Positions 32,426 to 45,239 of a stretch of 64,000 nucleotides of DNA are shown in pieces (position 1 is the first letter of the stretch; every line of letters begins with the position of its first letter). Location: assembly GCA_940337035.1 (NCBI GenBank), contig CALNHX010005859.1:35782-99781 (forward strand). The letters run 5' to 3'. This stretch comes from Agriotes lineatus (taxonomy: Eukaryota; Arthropoda; Insecta; Coleoptera; Elateridae). A model generated the notes under the pieces. The model searched no databases and was not told where the DNA came from. It was given only the letters and a program-made list of their open reading frames with translations. Both the position numbers and the translations under genes were made by a program.

Positions 32426-35294
32426 AAACACTAAAATAATTACCATTTAGGGGAAAGCAACTGGAGCAATACTAATAGGGATTCTTTGAGGATTGAACAA
32501 GTCACCCACACAACTCGAAAATCGCATTTCAAGTACATGTGGATAATATGTAATATTAGACCTTCAGGTTATAACGAAACATTGCTGTTGACTATTTTAA
32601 ACTTGGAAATGCTGTTCGAGAGCAAAACTGAACCAACTCTCTCTTAGTGCGGTAGATAATGTAGAATTTGGTTTTTCCTACATAAATGTAAATAATTGTA
32701 GAGCAGTCGATCAGGCTAATAGCAAGCACAAACGGCTGTTGCACTCGCCAAATTCAAACTATTAGTTCCTTTGCTTAACTACCATACACCGTATCGCTCA
32801 TGTTGTTTTTATCACAGTGGAGGTTGTACACGAGTCTCTTTGCAGAAGCCGCAAAATATATCGTTTTATTATTCTAATTCATCAGGCTAGAATATCATTA
32901 GCGCCGAAATGCCGATAGCGTACGGTGGATGCAGCGGTTTTATTTATTAGGTTATGAATTTTATGAATAACTCTCGGCTTTATGGACTAGCGGTGCGATG
33001 TTATTAATCTGAAGGGCCCTATTTGCCTTGGATGCATTAGGGGAGTGATGGAATCGCGTTGCTTGTGACTGGCATCCGCATATTTCACGGTAATCCATGT
33101 TTATGTCCTCCGTTGTAATGGGCTCGGCTTACAAAGAGCTTTCTTGCCAGGGGCGACCTGCAGGAATGCCAACCCGCCACGAGTCAGGGCTGATAAGTGA
33201 AGACCTGCAAGAACATCCCCCGAATACCTTATCTTTCCGGAGAACTTCTTAGAAATCTATGGAATTTCCAAGTTGAAATGTAGGTTTATATTGCTCAAAT
33301 AGTAAGCGCATTCTTAGGAAAAGCAGCTTTGAGCTGAAGCTTAAAAATAGACGTTAAAATTGTAAAAATACGCTACTTCAATAAATTGAGGGAACATGTA
33401 ACCAGATGGCAATAAATATTCATTTTAAATACTGCTAAAAGTTATGCTTATTGAAATGGTTACTTTATCACATTTTAGAACATCTAGTAATACTGTATAA
33501 AATTGTAGTAGAGTTCAACGAAACTGTATGACCTCCACAAGACTATAATTTTCGAATTCTAAAGTAGTCGTCTATTCGTGCCACCGTATGATAAGTTGCA
33601 TGACGCACGTTGGGAAAAGCCATAGCACCTGGTTACACGAATTATTTCTAGCTTGATTGCGATTCCTGTGATTTCTCGAAGCAAAAGTTGGACGATTTAA
33701 AACTAGGCACTTTATATTTCATTTTTTAAATATCCTGTGCTTTCCGCTACGTGTGAAAATTGCATTGGGGTTACTATTAAATTCATTCTAGTTTCGGTAA
33801 CTAGTAATCATTAGTTATTCATCAAATTTATTTGTTTTGTACATTTCTTGAATTTATGCCGTAGTTTTTAATTGTCAAGAATAGTAAACGCGCCAGTATA
33901 CGCCCAACTTGTTGATTAATAAACTAAACAAGATTTTATTTTGTAAATCTGTTATGTTTCGGGAATGTTTCTCCGCCGGCTGATGTGCGATTCGTTACTC
34001 ATAACATTAAATAGCTTATTGAGCGCCGGCTAATACTACCATCAAGCAAAGGTTTATAAACTTCCCCCGAACCAATTCCAAGCGCCAATATTTAGTCAAA
34101 TCTCTTTGTGTGTGCATAATCTTCGTATACTATTTACTTATTTATTCAAAATAGGGCAGTAACTAGATTAATACCAGTATTGGATTCTCCATCCATAACT
34201 CTTTGTATCTGAATGCCAATTCAAAGCTTTGCATACAACATACATGCAAGAGCTCGCAACTTGAAGCAGGGTGCTTCCTCCTTCATTATGAAAAATTTAA
34301 TGGTACACTGTTTAAATAAATAAAAGTTTTGTGTCAATAAAATATATTATGATGTACTTCTGCTTTAGCAACGCTAAATACTGATGAACCGTTTTGGTTT
34401 ACGATGTGCCAATCCTGTTTGAAACCTCTTCGTCCCTTTCTTGAATGCAAATGAAATATTTCCCAAAGCCATAATCTAAACTTAAGCTAGCAATTTAAAA
34501 TTCAGCATAGAATTTATATCTGCAAACTATAACAAAACTTTGGAGAACTTTAAAGCTATTATCACGAGAAAGCTTCGATATGAGTTATGCCCGCCCTGCA
34601 ACAGATAGCCGAGAACTTCGCGCGCTTTAACAATATAATTCGTGCCTAAGCACATATAACATTTAAGTCTACTAAAAAATTCCGGGAGAAGCTACATACG
34701 TATTATTTCAACCCTTTTGTTGTAACAATTACTGTTAGATGAATAATTAACCGAGGGTTAACTTCTCCTGGGATTTAAAACATCACTCGAATCCCCGTGC
34801 CTGTTTATAAATTGTTGAGGTTGGGATGATGTGCAAAATCCCTAAACTTCGTAATAAGAGTCCTCATTAACAAATCCTATGGTTGTGGATTTACTATAGT
34901 TGTGTGAAATAACGCTTTTCCAGATGTTGAATGCTTAAAAAAAATTAATAGTAATTTCTAGTTTGAATACCTGCAGAACTATGTAAGTAACTATGTCTTG
35001 AACGTTTTATTTTGCACATTTTCGTGTTGTCACATAATAGTTATGTAGTTGCGTATTATCACACACGAAAATAAACGCATGATACTTTCTTAATCAGAAG
35101 GGTCACAAACCAATTATTGTAGACCTTACTACTATGAATAGGTGTTTGGATCAATGCATCACTCTTTAACTTAGAAGCAAACGATATTAAATAATTATGC
35201 TTCTAAAAATATTCTTTTAAGAGGTAAGTAGTTCATGTAACCATGATGCCGTTCAAAATAAAATTGTTTCGTTCTCTTTTATAAACAAATTTCA
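32426..35294. other. Intergenic or intronic DNA with no recognised feature
   Basis: About 2.9 kb with no supported frame. A GC-richer patch at 33000-33250 stands out from its AT-rich surroundings and could be a conserved non-coding element or a decayed repeat; nothing in it is recognisable. Confidence 0.4.
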
Positions 35295-35753
35295 ATGCCT
35301 ACCGTGAGCAATATACAAATTGTGTTTAAATCAAGAGAATTGGTTGCGTATCTTTCCACTTTGTATTACCCTAAACCCAGAAGAAGTTTCAGGAGGACAA
35401 ATTTACCGATTGTATTGCCTGTTTTGCATAATTTAATTACGGGGGTCCCATTGCAGCGCAATAAAATCGAACGTTACATGATCCCGATGAAATCCCGAAG
35501 AGGCGACGACATAAAAATGCAATATCGAGTGTTGCTTCGCAGCAATGACGAACAACCTTTCCTTCCAATTGATAAAAGCGACGTATACTTTGACACCGCC
35601 ACACTTTCAGGAATTGAGCGACAACTCGCGTTTTTAATCCAATTTAACAAGCACTTAAACGTGCATAAAAAGGCCCTTTCGGCCCGGAAAGCGGCGCGCC
35701 GCGAGGAGAATCCCGAAAATAAGGCTCCGGGAATATTAAATATGTCTCCGTAA
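35295..35753 (+). CDS. Unassigned 152-codon open reading frame
   Basis: An uninterrupted frame from ATG to TAA in an otherwise stop-rich area. The product is basic, begins MPTVSNIQIVFKSRELVAYL, contains PKPRRSFRR and ends in a Lys/Arg-rich segment (KKALSARKAARREE). There is no signal peptide or membrane segment. The composition is GC-richer than its flanks, as in real coding sequence. I do not recognise the family. It could be a small single-exon gene, one exon of a larger gene or a retroelement piece. Confidence 0.35.
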   Translation: MPTVSNIQIVFKSRELVAYLSTLYYPKPRRSFRRTNLPIVLPVLHNLITGVPLQRNKIERYMIPMKSRRGDDIKMQYRVLLRSNDEQPFLPIDKSDVYFDTATLSGIERQLAFLIQFNKHLNVHKKALSARKAARREENPENKAPGILNMSP

Positions 35754-37009
35754 ACTGCGGGCGGAAAAGAGTAATTCGGAATTTACAATTACAAAAGGCT
35801 CAGAAGAGGAGGCGCCGAAACTACTGGGGAAATAGTATTGTGCAATTTTCCCCGGAGTACTTTATCTTAATACTAAAGGAATTTTGCGCATTTATCAGGC
35901 TCCGGGCTCCCGGCTGCTCCAGAAACTGATGTGCATATAAGGAGCGTGTTTCATGTTTTTACAGACTTTGGGGCTGAAACCTAAAGTAATTGTGCAATCT
36001 GTAGGAATAACCCTTATATCGTGCACTACATCTTAGCATGGGGAAGCGTTTTGATAATATTATGTTATCTGCTGATTAGATATGGTAGCGGCGGTCAATA
36101 TTATGTGCTTGACATCGTATTAAAAAGGAGAAAGACTACATCCTTGCTTCGTTCTAAAACCTACAGAATAGCTAATAATTGGGAGGGGGGGAGGGGGTTA
36201 CTATTTATTTTGTCGCACTTTTCTTTAGCTTATGCCTCAAGGAAGCAAAATAGTCTTTCAATAATATTTTGCTCTTCTGTTTTTATACAACGTAGTAATG
36301 AACAATGTGACTAATTCTTAAAAATTTGGCTTCTTTAAAGAAATTACAGCTTCGAGTTTACTTTTTTTCAAATTTAATAAACAATCACAAATCCCAAAAA
36401 ATCAGACACATAACTATATATTTGCCTTAAAAAACCTTCGGAAAAGTGTGTCTCTAGGTGCTTTGGATTAATTTTACGAACAATATATAACACTTAATTT
36501 AGAATTCGTAAGTGCTGCAGCCTGCTTTCGTATTATGCGGCATTTTGTAATCCAGATTTCTAGGTATTCAATGAAGTATTAAATGCCGCTGTGTTCATTT
36601 GTGAGTCAACTTAGGCTACAGTTGTTTTAAAAGTAAAGTTTGACTTGTCTTCCTTCCTGAAACAAATTGTTCCAACCTTAACTATCTAAATCATTCCATT
36701 AATAAACTTCCAACCCCTCAGTATCTACAGAACGTATTAATCTAGTCCACCCAGTTAACCAACTACTAGTTATAATTTGTTTCCTAAAGTGCATTTCTGG
36801 AAGACTGATCCTTCGAGCCGGAATCAGATTTGCGGAATGTGGACCTATTATACTAATACTGCCGCTACAATACTAGAATTCCTGGAGTACCTAAAACATT
36901 TTGAGGAAGTCTGATCAAGAATACTACTAAACTGGAAGAATTCTGGAGGACCTGAAACATTGGTCCTTCAAGCAGATAACTTTCTTGGTGCATGAAGACG
37001 ATGACAGAA
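35754..37009. other. Non-coding DNA
   Basis: No supported gene. A short frame at 36021-36314 has a hydrophobic start but no motif or splice signals. The sequence becomes repeat-like (CTGGAAG, CCTGAAACATT phrases recurring) from about 36880. Confidence 0.4.
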
Positions 37010-37275
37010 GAAAATATTGAACTGTCGCCAAGGATAAATGTCTTACAACAAACAAAAATTACTAAAAATTAACGTCCTACAGCTGCCAAGAATAAAGATC
37101 CTACAACTAATTACAACTAGCAAGGAAGAACGTCCTACGACTAACTGCAATTAGCAAGTATAAACGTCTTACGACTAACTACTATTACCAAGGATAAACG
37201 TCCTACCGTTAACTGCAATTATCAGGACGTCCTACAACTGACTAAAGCTACCAAGGAAAAACCTCCTACAACTAC
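37010..37275. repeat. Minisatellite, ~38-bp unit
   Basis: About six imperfect copies of a unit close to ACCAAGGATAAACGTCCTAC plus GACTAACTGCAATT. Landmarks CGTCCTAC or CGTCTTAC recur at about 37070, 37130, 37165, 37200 and 37230, and CCTCCTAC at about 37262. Diverged, with some shortened units. Confidence 0.75.
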
Positions 37276-39084
37276 CAAGGCTTCTATCCGAAACGAGAAG
37301 AATCACCAAGGCGCACTTCCAGCTACCAAACCTACAACCAATCTTAACCAGGTTACCAACGGCACAAGCCCAATTTACCAATCTAACGCCAGTGAAACAG
37401 CAACAAGTACAACATGGAAACTATAATGAAAGAAGGAAACAACTGGCACACACATCCAATCGCTGGATAGCAAGATGAGGAAAAATTCTGCAACCAGGGG
37501 AAACCAAGATTACTTATCCATCCAGGTAGCAAAATTTGAAGAATACTGAATGACCCTCAAAAGCAACCATATCCAACTACTAAAACCATTTCTTCAAAAA
37601 ATATTCAAGCAAGTGGCAAAAGAAAACGCAGCGGCGGCAAATGGCAAAAAAATTGATTTAACTGCTAATCTCAGCGAGGAGAGTTTCAGTCCAGAAATGG
37701 ACAAGACTTTATTGAGAATTACTTTATCGACGAAATCTATTATCAAACCCAAGCTCGCTGTAACCAGATAGTAGATTAAATATTCAACAAAATGAGCAGC
37801 ATTCCAACTAATGGTCAACCACGGCAAAGATTCTCACGTAGTACGTACCACAAATTACGATGCCCGTTTTTAAATACCTGGAGACACCCACAAGAAGTGA
37901 GGAATGCAAACTAATTAAACACGTCTGCAGTGCCCCAGCTACTGGATATACCTGTATCCAATTACAATGGACCAGCATATTCAGTACCTACTCACCACAA
38001 ATCTAGAAGACTATATAGTGGTTCCGAACAAATCCCTGATAAACCTACAAATAAAAATCCTCCAGTAGCTGAATTTCCAACTAAACAAACCACCAAGGAA
38101 ATGCAGATAATCCAGCAGATAGCACAACTATCAATAACTCGAATAAAAATTTCTATGAAAAGTGAGCGTTAACAGCCGCCAATATAAAGAATACGAACGT
38201 TCAACATCCAGTTGTCATACAAAATGAAAATGCAGTATTCAAAGTTAGCATTCTTAATGTAGGCGAACATCAAAAAAATAATATTGCAGTCCAGGAACGA
38301 ATCATTCTAAAGCAGGTCTTAAGGGTGCATGGAGCTCACAGAGGGCAGCAAGAAACACTAATGAAAACGCCCAGAAGAAAGCAGTTTCAAGTGGTGGATG
38401 GAGTCCAGAAATGGCAAACATGACGATACGGACAACAGTTTTTCACACGTTGCAAAATCTTGTAGGAGCAAGCAAGACGTGGATTGTCAAAATCAAGATT
38501 TTTTAAAGCGAAAACTACACAGTGACACTTTATACCTCCAGCAAGTACTTACTTCGGATAATTATCGGCAGCGGGAGTACAATCAGCAAGTACCAGTTAA
38601 AATGAATAAACAAACAAGACAAGATTCCACAATCTGTAAATACAGATGATCCAGAACTTACCTCACACTCAAGACGATAGTACAAGATGAAACCGCTATT
38701 AACAGTCAACAATCTACTAATGCGCATGAATATTATTTGTAAACATAAAGCGGTAGCGAGGCGGCGCAAGAGTGGCACCATCAATTCCATACCTGTAAAC
38801 AGGTCCAATCCAATTAATTATATCCAAAGAAAGAAGCTGTAAATCAAACAAGACCTGGATATTTCTAGCAAACAGTACAACTAGTGCAGCAGTCGTTTAC
38901 AATAATATACGAGAAGAAGTGGTTATCAACTATACTGGAGTAAATTAAAACGCTCCCGTGTGCCACATCCAAGCCAAACAAAATACATTGTACCTACGCA
39001 GAATAATTTTAGAAATGCAGTTCAATATGTTTAAAAATGCAAAATAGCAGCACATGCATTAGTTCAGGAAGTTTAAGATGTCAC
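37276..39084 (+). other. Decayed sequence, possibly an LTR-retroelement remnant
   Basis: Several short plus-strand frames (37550-37771, 37930-38172, 38398-38649) with no clear family. Near 38310-38400 the reading ILKQVLRVHGAHRGQQETL followed by a Trp-containing segment faintly resembles the H..GH..T zinc-binding start of retroelement integrases. The evidence is too weak to name a family. Confidence 0.25.
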
Positions 39085-39351
39085 AACTGCATGTTAGTGG
39101 AATCGCAGAACGAAGAAATATTGAGAAGAATGCGAACTGTTTACAATAGTAAAACAAAGGAACACCGCATACCTCGGACATATCATCAGAAATGAGAAAT
39201 GCAACCTTCTTCAACTACTGTTTGAAGGAAAAATTGAAGGAAAAAGGGGAATAGGCAGAAAGCAGATGTCCTGGGCAAGAAACATAAAACAGTGGACTGG
39301 TTTAAGATCAATAGGGGAACTAATCAACACCGCAAGAAAAAAAAAGATTTA
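39085..39351 (+). mobile_element. LINE ORF2 C-terminal fragment
   Basis: The plus-strand frame ending at TAG near 39351 reads KQRNTAYLGHIIRNEK, LLFEGKIEGKRGIGRK and SWARNIKQWTGLRSIGEL. This matches the familiar C-terminus of insect LINE ORF2 proteins (LGH-MRN, GRK--SWL-N---WTG). A frame change occurs upstream of about 39130. No reverse transcriptase is attached. Confidence 0.75.
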
Positions 39352-41836
39352 GAAATGTTTCCGATAGCTTCCAATGATGATATTAGATAGGCAGTCTGTG
39401 GAGAATAAGAAAAACAAGAAAGGAACCAAACTAGTCAAGCCAAATAAGGAAACAATTAAGTCGTATAGATAAAACCAAATACTTAAATTGTGAACAATCA
39501 TGGAAACTACTAAATACAGCAATATAATGTATAAAAAGGTATTTGCGGTAGAGAAAAGACACATTAAAAGCAAAGGAAGTAACGAATATAGAGAACAAAA
39601 AATAAAGTTAGTTAGTCAAGGTAACAAAACAACTCTATTTTACAGGGTGTTCAAACAAATAAGAAACAAAAAAGCAACATTAGTGACAAAAGAAGAGGAA
39701 ATAGTTGATTTCTGAAAGCTGTTATGTCTAGAAGCAAACAATAATAACGAGCAACAGACGCAGCATGTATGCCTGGAATGAAAAGCCAAAGAACACAGAT
39801 AGAAAAAACTGTTAGATTGTTAAAGAAAGGACAGGATCATTATTCGATTTGTAAACATGATTGACCCGGCTCGTCTGAGTGCATTTTAATATGCAGCCGA
39901 TTTTTGCATGTACACTCTTTATTGTTTGCTGTTCTCTGTGAATATATAATTAGATTTAGGTACTTTCAAAATCGCCGCAATGTGTTTGTATGTCTTGACA
40001 TCTCTCGCGCTAATACGGGTGCGCATGCCGGAAACTATTTGTTAACAGGGAAGCTCGCTAAAGCTGGCCGTGTAAAGTGTCTCCGTGCGCGGGGCCAAGA
40101 TTGTCGACAGGCGAGCTAGTATTTGGAGGTGAGACGAAGCATTGCAATAGTAGCTGCTGAGCTTTACAAAGGGTCTGAAGTCCTGTCGACATTGTGCTAG
40201 TGAAATGTCTACGTCATTAAGTGAATAAATTATAAAGGCATGGTCAAAGAGAGTTGCGGGAGCATACAGTCACTTATCACTGCAGGTGAATAATTTTATA
40301 CTGTAATTAGCGACACAAGAGTGGCAATCGAGACCGTATCAAGTAACCCATAGCACACCAATGAGCGTGTTGGGCGCGTTTTCTTGTATGCGGTGCTTAT
40401 TGTGCCTCAGCATATGCGCAGCGAGTTGTTAGCACAAAGGCGACATAAAAAGCAGCTGCTGATAATAATTTAATGATATCTTTCAGTGTGCACAGTGTTT
40501 GGACAGTTGTGGGAAGTATGCGTTAATAATGATTAGTACAAATGCGTAGTAGAAGCACCGCTTTGTGAATAGAGGGACATTATTTTTCATTATATAGGCG
40601 CGTAATACAAGCAGTCTTTCGCATAGGGTTTTAATATTATGGTGCACTAAAACTGGCTTTTGAGGTAACCTTTTTTTTGCTTAGCACGAATTCAGGTCAA
40701 TTTCTGGGTTAATTTCAACAGGGGTTTTCCTTAAGTACGATTTAGGTAATTAAGGTAAGAGCGATCTCTTTGCCACTGCGCTACAATAAAAAGGGCAGAG
40801 GAATTGATAAAAACGTAGTGGCGTTGGTGACGCTTTGTTAGAGTTGGTGAAATAGAGGAAGTTCTTGTTAGCAAGTGTATTACAAATTTAAAATATTCTG
40901 GCAATGCGTACATATGTGTAGCTAGTAGGTAGAAAGTAGAAAATGGCGTGGTAACGTCTTTTAAATTTCGAAAATTGGTTAGGAGGATAGACCAAGTTCT
41001 CGTGCACTTAGGGCTCAAGTTGTGTAGGTACGTAGTCTTGTTAGTCAACTTCATATTTCAAGCTCAAAGTATATAAACCATTACTTTTCACGTGGAAAAG
41101 CTAAATCAAGGATGAAGTACAAGGAATTGATCGAGTCATAGAATACAATGCAAAATTCCAATGTTAAGTTAAAACAGTGTATTTAGAGAAATATGAACAT
41201 CCTGTAGAGAAGAATGTGTAGCTATACCTCCACTTCACCTTTCAAAATTCTATCTTTAGGTTCAATTCAAACTTGAATAGCATTAGATGGGCGGCGGAAG
41301 TCTAGTACATTCTACGTATCGTCCAGGTATTGGAAAATATTTAGTTATATCTTTAGTTGCAATAGCAAAATTGGTTTTGCGAAAAGAACATTTTTCAATA
41401 TGTATACAGGGCGATTGAAACTGTCACGTATTGTAAAATTACAATGACCTTCAAACCGTTAGCATGTCCTGACAGCAGTCGCGGTTGCGATACCAAGACC
41501 AGTACGTCGCCTTAAAAATAGTTTTTTAAGTTCTTAGCTTGAAATACAAGGAATATCAAATTTGCATGATTACAATCTTTTCCATCCTGTAGTATGAGAA
41601 ACTAAAAAGGGCTGTGGGTATTCGTCCCTTAGTGCAATAAAAATAAAAAGACGTTAATGGCGGAGACACCAAACAGACGATTTCTGCGTTACAAAACTTC
41701 AGTCCATTATTCCACTCAAAGAAAAAGTACCCAAACTTCGGTCGAACTTTTCCTAAAGCGTGGCGGCAATAAACCAGCCCTTGCGACAAACAAAGCCTGC
41801 TGCGATTACGGACCACAGACAAACACAGACCCTCAC
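39352..41836. other. Non-coding DNA 3' of the GPCR exon
   Basis: On the minus strand this is the start of the intron after the GPCR exon. No second GPCR exon is readable. A minus-strand frame at 40731-41054 (107 codons) has no recognisable motif. A GC-richer patch at 39990-40200 is unexplained. Confidence 0.4.
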
Positions 41837-42089
41837 CTCTCATGTAGATGTAAGCGGTGCCTCGCATGTTCCTCCTCGTGAGCACGACGAGGTTAAGCAC
41901 GTTGCCGACAATGCCAAGACTGCAGATGGCCGGGAGGGTGATTCCATAGGCGTACCTCCGCAGCATTGCGGTGCGAGGTTCCTCGACCCACATGGAGCCG
42001 TTAATCCATGGACAGAAAGCGCAACCCGCGCCGGTGGTGTTGGAGCACAGGAGATGTCCAGGAGATTCGCTCGAGTACAGCAGGGACAT
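41837..42089 (-). CDS. First coding exon of a class A GPCR
   Basis: Minus strand, ATG at 42089, exon end at 41837 before a GTGAGG donor, phase 1. The product is 84 residues: an extracellular N-terminus with two N-glycosylation sites (NTT, NGS) and several cysteines, then transmembrane helix 1 with ITLPAICSLGIVGNVLNLVV (containing the class A G-N of helix 1), then LTRRNMRGTAYIYMR at the start of intracellular loop 1. The GNVLNLVVLTRRNMRGTAYI pattern resembles insect peptide-receptor-like orphan GPCRs related to FMRFamide receptors (recall). The frame stays open upstream to about 42170 without another ATG. Downstream exons are not in the window on this strand. Confidence 0.7.
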
Positions 42090-42850
42090 TGTCACATCTT
42101 TGTCAGAACACAGTCCCCACGCTTCACGTCCCCCGCTGCACCACGGGCATCCCGATACGGTTGTGCACACGCGGACGCGCCCCGCGGACCACGAGCTGTG
42201 GAGGGCTTTTATGTCGAAAACACTCAGCTTTTAGTGTCCGACGGTTATGAACCCCGCATTGTAATAAACACGTTTAAAAATTGAGGACAATCGAGTTACG
42301 ACTGGCATCATCTAGTTCTAGACTTTGAGGAAACTCCACGTCGCGCGAATGATCACTCCTTACTGGCGGTCCCAGATACCTGCAATTAAAGAGCTGATTA
42401 GACAAAATGAAAAAGTGCAAATTATCGCGTTAATACAGGGTGCGGTAAATTAAGTATTACATTGTTATTTATTTAATACTATCTTAGATGTCTTCATTAA
42501 ATTAACCAATAGCATGCATTAGAATAATTAATCACGAGGTCCAATAGTTTTACATAGCGAATGAGCCTTATGTTAATCAGAGATCTGGTAGATGCAAAAG
42601 ACTCCCGAGTATTTTTTAAGATTTTACATTACAAACTGCAGCTCTCCACATAACAATTTGCGTGATCCAAAATAAATTTATCATAAAAATGGCGTAATAG
42701 AATCTGCTTTATAAAGTATTGTAATTGGAGTAGTAACAAGTATCAGGGAAATTAAGTGATAAAAATACACTTAATTTTCTATCACTAGTATTCCTACGAT
42801 CAAGAGCTCACGCAACTCCAGTTTCCACACCCCCTAGCTCAACCCCGAAA
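42090..42850. other. 5' flank of the GPCR exon
   Basis: 42090-42200 is GC-rich and probably 5' untranslated or promoter sequence. The remainder is AT-rich with no feature. A long plus-strand frame across 41760-42284 is antisense to the exon. Confidence 0.4.
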
Positions 42851-42854
42851 TAAA

Positions 42855-43900
42855 ATGTATACTCACAGACATATCCCTCTTTGGAATTTTTTGGTAGATA
42901 CTGACTATGAGGTTTTACTTTTGGGGTACTTGAGCTTTTTTATACCGAACGGTGCATCAAAGTGAAACCAAAGTGTGTATCATCGTACTAAAGCTTCATA
43001 AAATATCTCCGTAAATTTTCATAGAAATTCTTTTGCATGAAGTCTGTTCCCCCCCCCCCCCCCCCTATCCCAGATATATCTCTCGCTGTAATTTTTGAGT
43101 AGATACTGACTATGGGATATCACTTATGAGTAAGAGGGAAATGTTTTGTTTGTGTGAAGATGATCTAAATCTTTAACAGTAATTTTTGAGAACAAGAGCG
43201 AATGGAATTTTTTTGAATTTTGTTTGGGTATCTGGTCCTGCTCACACCCAACGGTGTATCGCAGAGAAACCAAGGTCTGGTATTATCGTTCTAAATCTTC
43301 ATAGAACACCTCCGTAGATTTTCATGCAAAGTCGTCTGTATGAAATGTGTACCCCTCCTCAGATATTTCCCTCCCTAGAATTTTGGATAGATACTAACTA
43401 TGGGTTATCACTTATGAGTAAGAGGGAAAAATTGTCTGCTAAAATGATCAAAACTGTTAAAGCCATTTTGTAGCAAAAACAATTTTGTCGTTTTTTCGAA
43501 ATTTTTTGGGATATTTAAGCTTCTTTACGCGGAACGGTGTATCTCAGTGGAACCTAAGTCTGGTATTATCGTTCTAAAGCTACATAGAACACTTTCGTAA
43601 ATTTTTATGGAAAGTCGTCTGTACGAGGTGTGTACTTATATCCCTCCCCCTAGATCTCCCTCCCTTAAATTTTTCAGTAGATGATGACTATAGTGTATTA
43701 ACTACTTATGCGTAAGAAGAATAGTCTTATCTGTGAAAATGATCAAAAGAGAGAAATATTTTGACCAACACATTTTTTTTTAGTTTTTTCAAAATTTTTA
43801 GGAGTAATTGAGCCTTCTAACAACAAACGCTGTAACGCAGTGAAATCAAAGTCTGTTGCCATCGTTCTAAAGCTTTATATAACATTATGTAAATTTTCAT
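42855..43900. repeat. Degenerate ~280-bp tandem repeat, about four copies
   Basis: TAGATACTGACTATG-type phrases occur at about 42892, 43110, 43388 and 43676 (last as TAGATGATGACTATAG). They are followed each time by a CTTATGAGTAAGAGGG-type phrase, then a run of Ts, then AACGGTGTATC, then CTAAAGCTTCATA and TTTTCATGGAAA. The spacing is 218, 278 and 288 bp. A run of 17 C lies at 43049-43065. Not coding; possibly the untranslated part of a retroelement. Confidence 0.7.
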
Positions 43901-44690
43901 GAAAACCCATTCCTAACTTTTTCCGCTATATGTGGAACATACGTCCATACCCGGTATTGTAAGTCAGCGACCAACTTTCTAGTATTTGATTCAATATAAC
44001 TTCTTGTTCTTGTTTTATTCGTTTCCCTCTTTACAGAAAATTCGTGACTGCTATTCTCTATCCAACCTTGTTTTTTTCAATCCTGATGTTAATTTCTTGG
44101 CTAAGTTTCATTTAGTTAGCTTCGAAGGTATCTGTATGCAATGACTTCTTCAATTTGTTTGCTATTCAAGCATAGTTGCGCGTTATTTACTGTCTAACTC
44201 TCCCAAAATTTGGAACCGTCTCGAGGGACCAATGTCTGTTATCTCATTAGGAAGTCAATCAAAGATAGGTGGGTTCTATTGACTGGGAAGACCCGATTAG
44301 TAAGTTTGGTATATATTGATGTAATGGAAATTTGGTAATTGAATTCTCGTTGATGATTTGTGGTGGGACGATCTTTCTAAGCCTGATAGGCCGGCAAAAC
44401 TTCCCCCTTACGACATTTGCCTACTTCAATTTACAAAGAAGTTAAAACAACCATGGTTAGGGGTGCATTTATACACTACAGTAGATTCAATATCTAAACG
44501 TAATAGTGCGAGTTTACATGTGTCAATTCAACACGATCTAGCAACATAACTTCTCTCAAAAGTGGTATTTAAACTTGGCATACGCTTGTAGATATAATAG
44601 TGTAGTTCTGAACCGCTAATATAGCATGACCTAGTAACTTATTTTTTCTACTCCTGTAACCAAAATCGCATTTAACATATTAACATACAC
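43901..44690. other. Non-coding DNA
   Basis: No supported gene. The short plus-strand frame at 44358-44549 has no recognisable motif. Confidence 0.35.
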
Positions 44691-44694
44691 GTCG

Positions 44695-45010
44695 CTAAGT
44701 GACCTTTTAATCACGCCTCCATAACCTGTGACTAAGGAGTCTCTTAGTCATGGGCTAAAGTTAGCAACGATGTTTTAGTCATGGGGTGAAATTAGGTTCA
44801 AACAGTTGACGTTTCTCGAACATAATTTAACGTAACCTAATATTTAAAATCGTAATGAAATAATATGATGTTATATTGTCTAAATTTGTGGTCGTAGAAA
44901 GAGTATAGTATGTAAAACATTATATAAACTCGTCTAAACACTTCTTTATTAAACACTCGCTGCGCTACGCTCCGCTCGTGCCTAAAAAAGCTCATGACTA
45001 AAGTGATGCT
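44695..45010. mobile_element. Repeat fragment with an ACTCGCTGCGCTACGCTCCG segment
   Basis: Contains CTTAGTCATGGGCTAAAG, AACACTCGCTGCGCTACGCT and GCTCGTGCCTAAAAAAGCTC. From recall this combination resembles the ends of dispersed elements in insect genomes. The GC-rich GCTGCGCTACGCTCCGCTCG stretch recalls the GAGCGGGAGCGAGGCGC loop at 20005 but is not the same sequence. Family unknown. Confidence 0.35.
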
Positions 45011-45239
45011 TATAAAACTTGTTACATAATATACTATAAAAGTACTGAAATTGAAGAAACTAGTACTCTAACATAACAACAGTTAATGTATTGCAAAACT
45101 AAATTACTTCTGCTACATACTACAATCCCTAAATAAAAAAAAACTTAAAAAGTTTAAACATCTATAGAAATTCTGAAACAATTATTTTTGTTTTTTCATT
45201 GTTATTGTTTAAACCGATATCCTTATACTCTTTATTGGC

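Noticed and set aside
33000..33250. GC-richer patch as a gene or CpG island
   Set aside because: No frame, splice site or repeat partner; left as an unexplained composition change.
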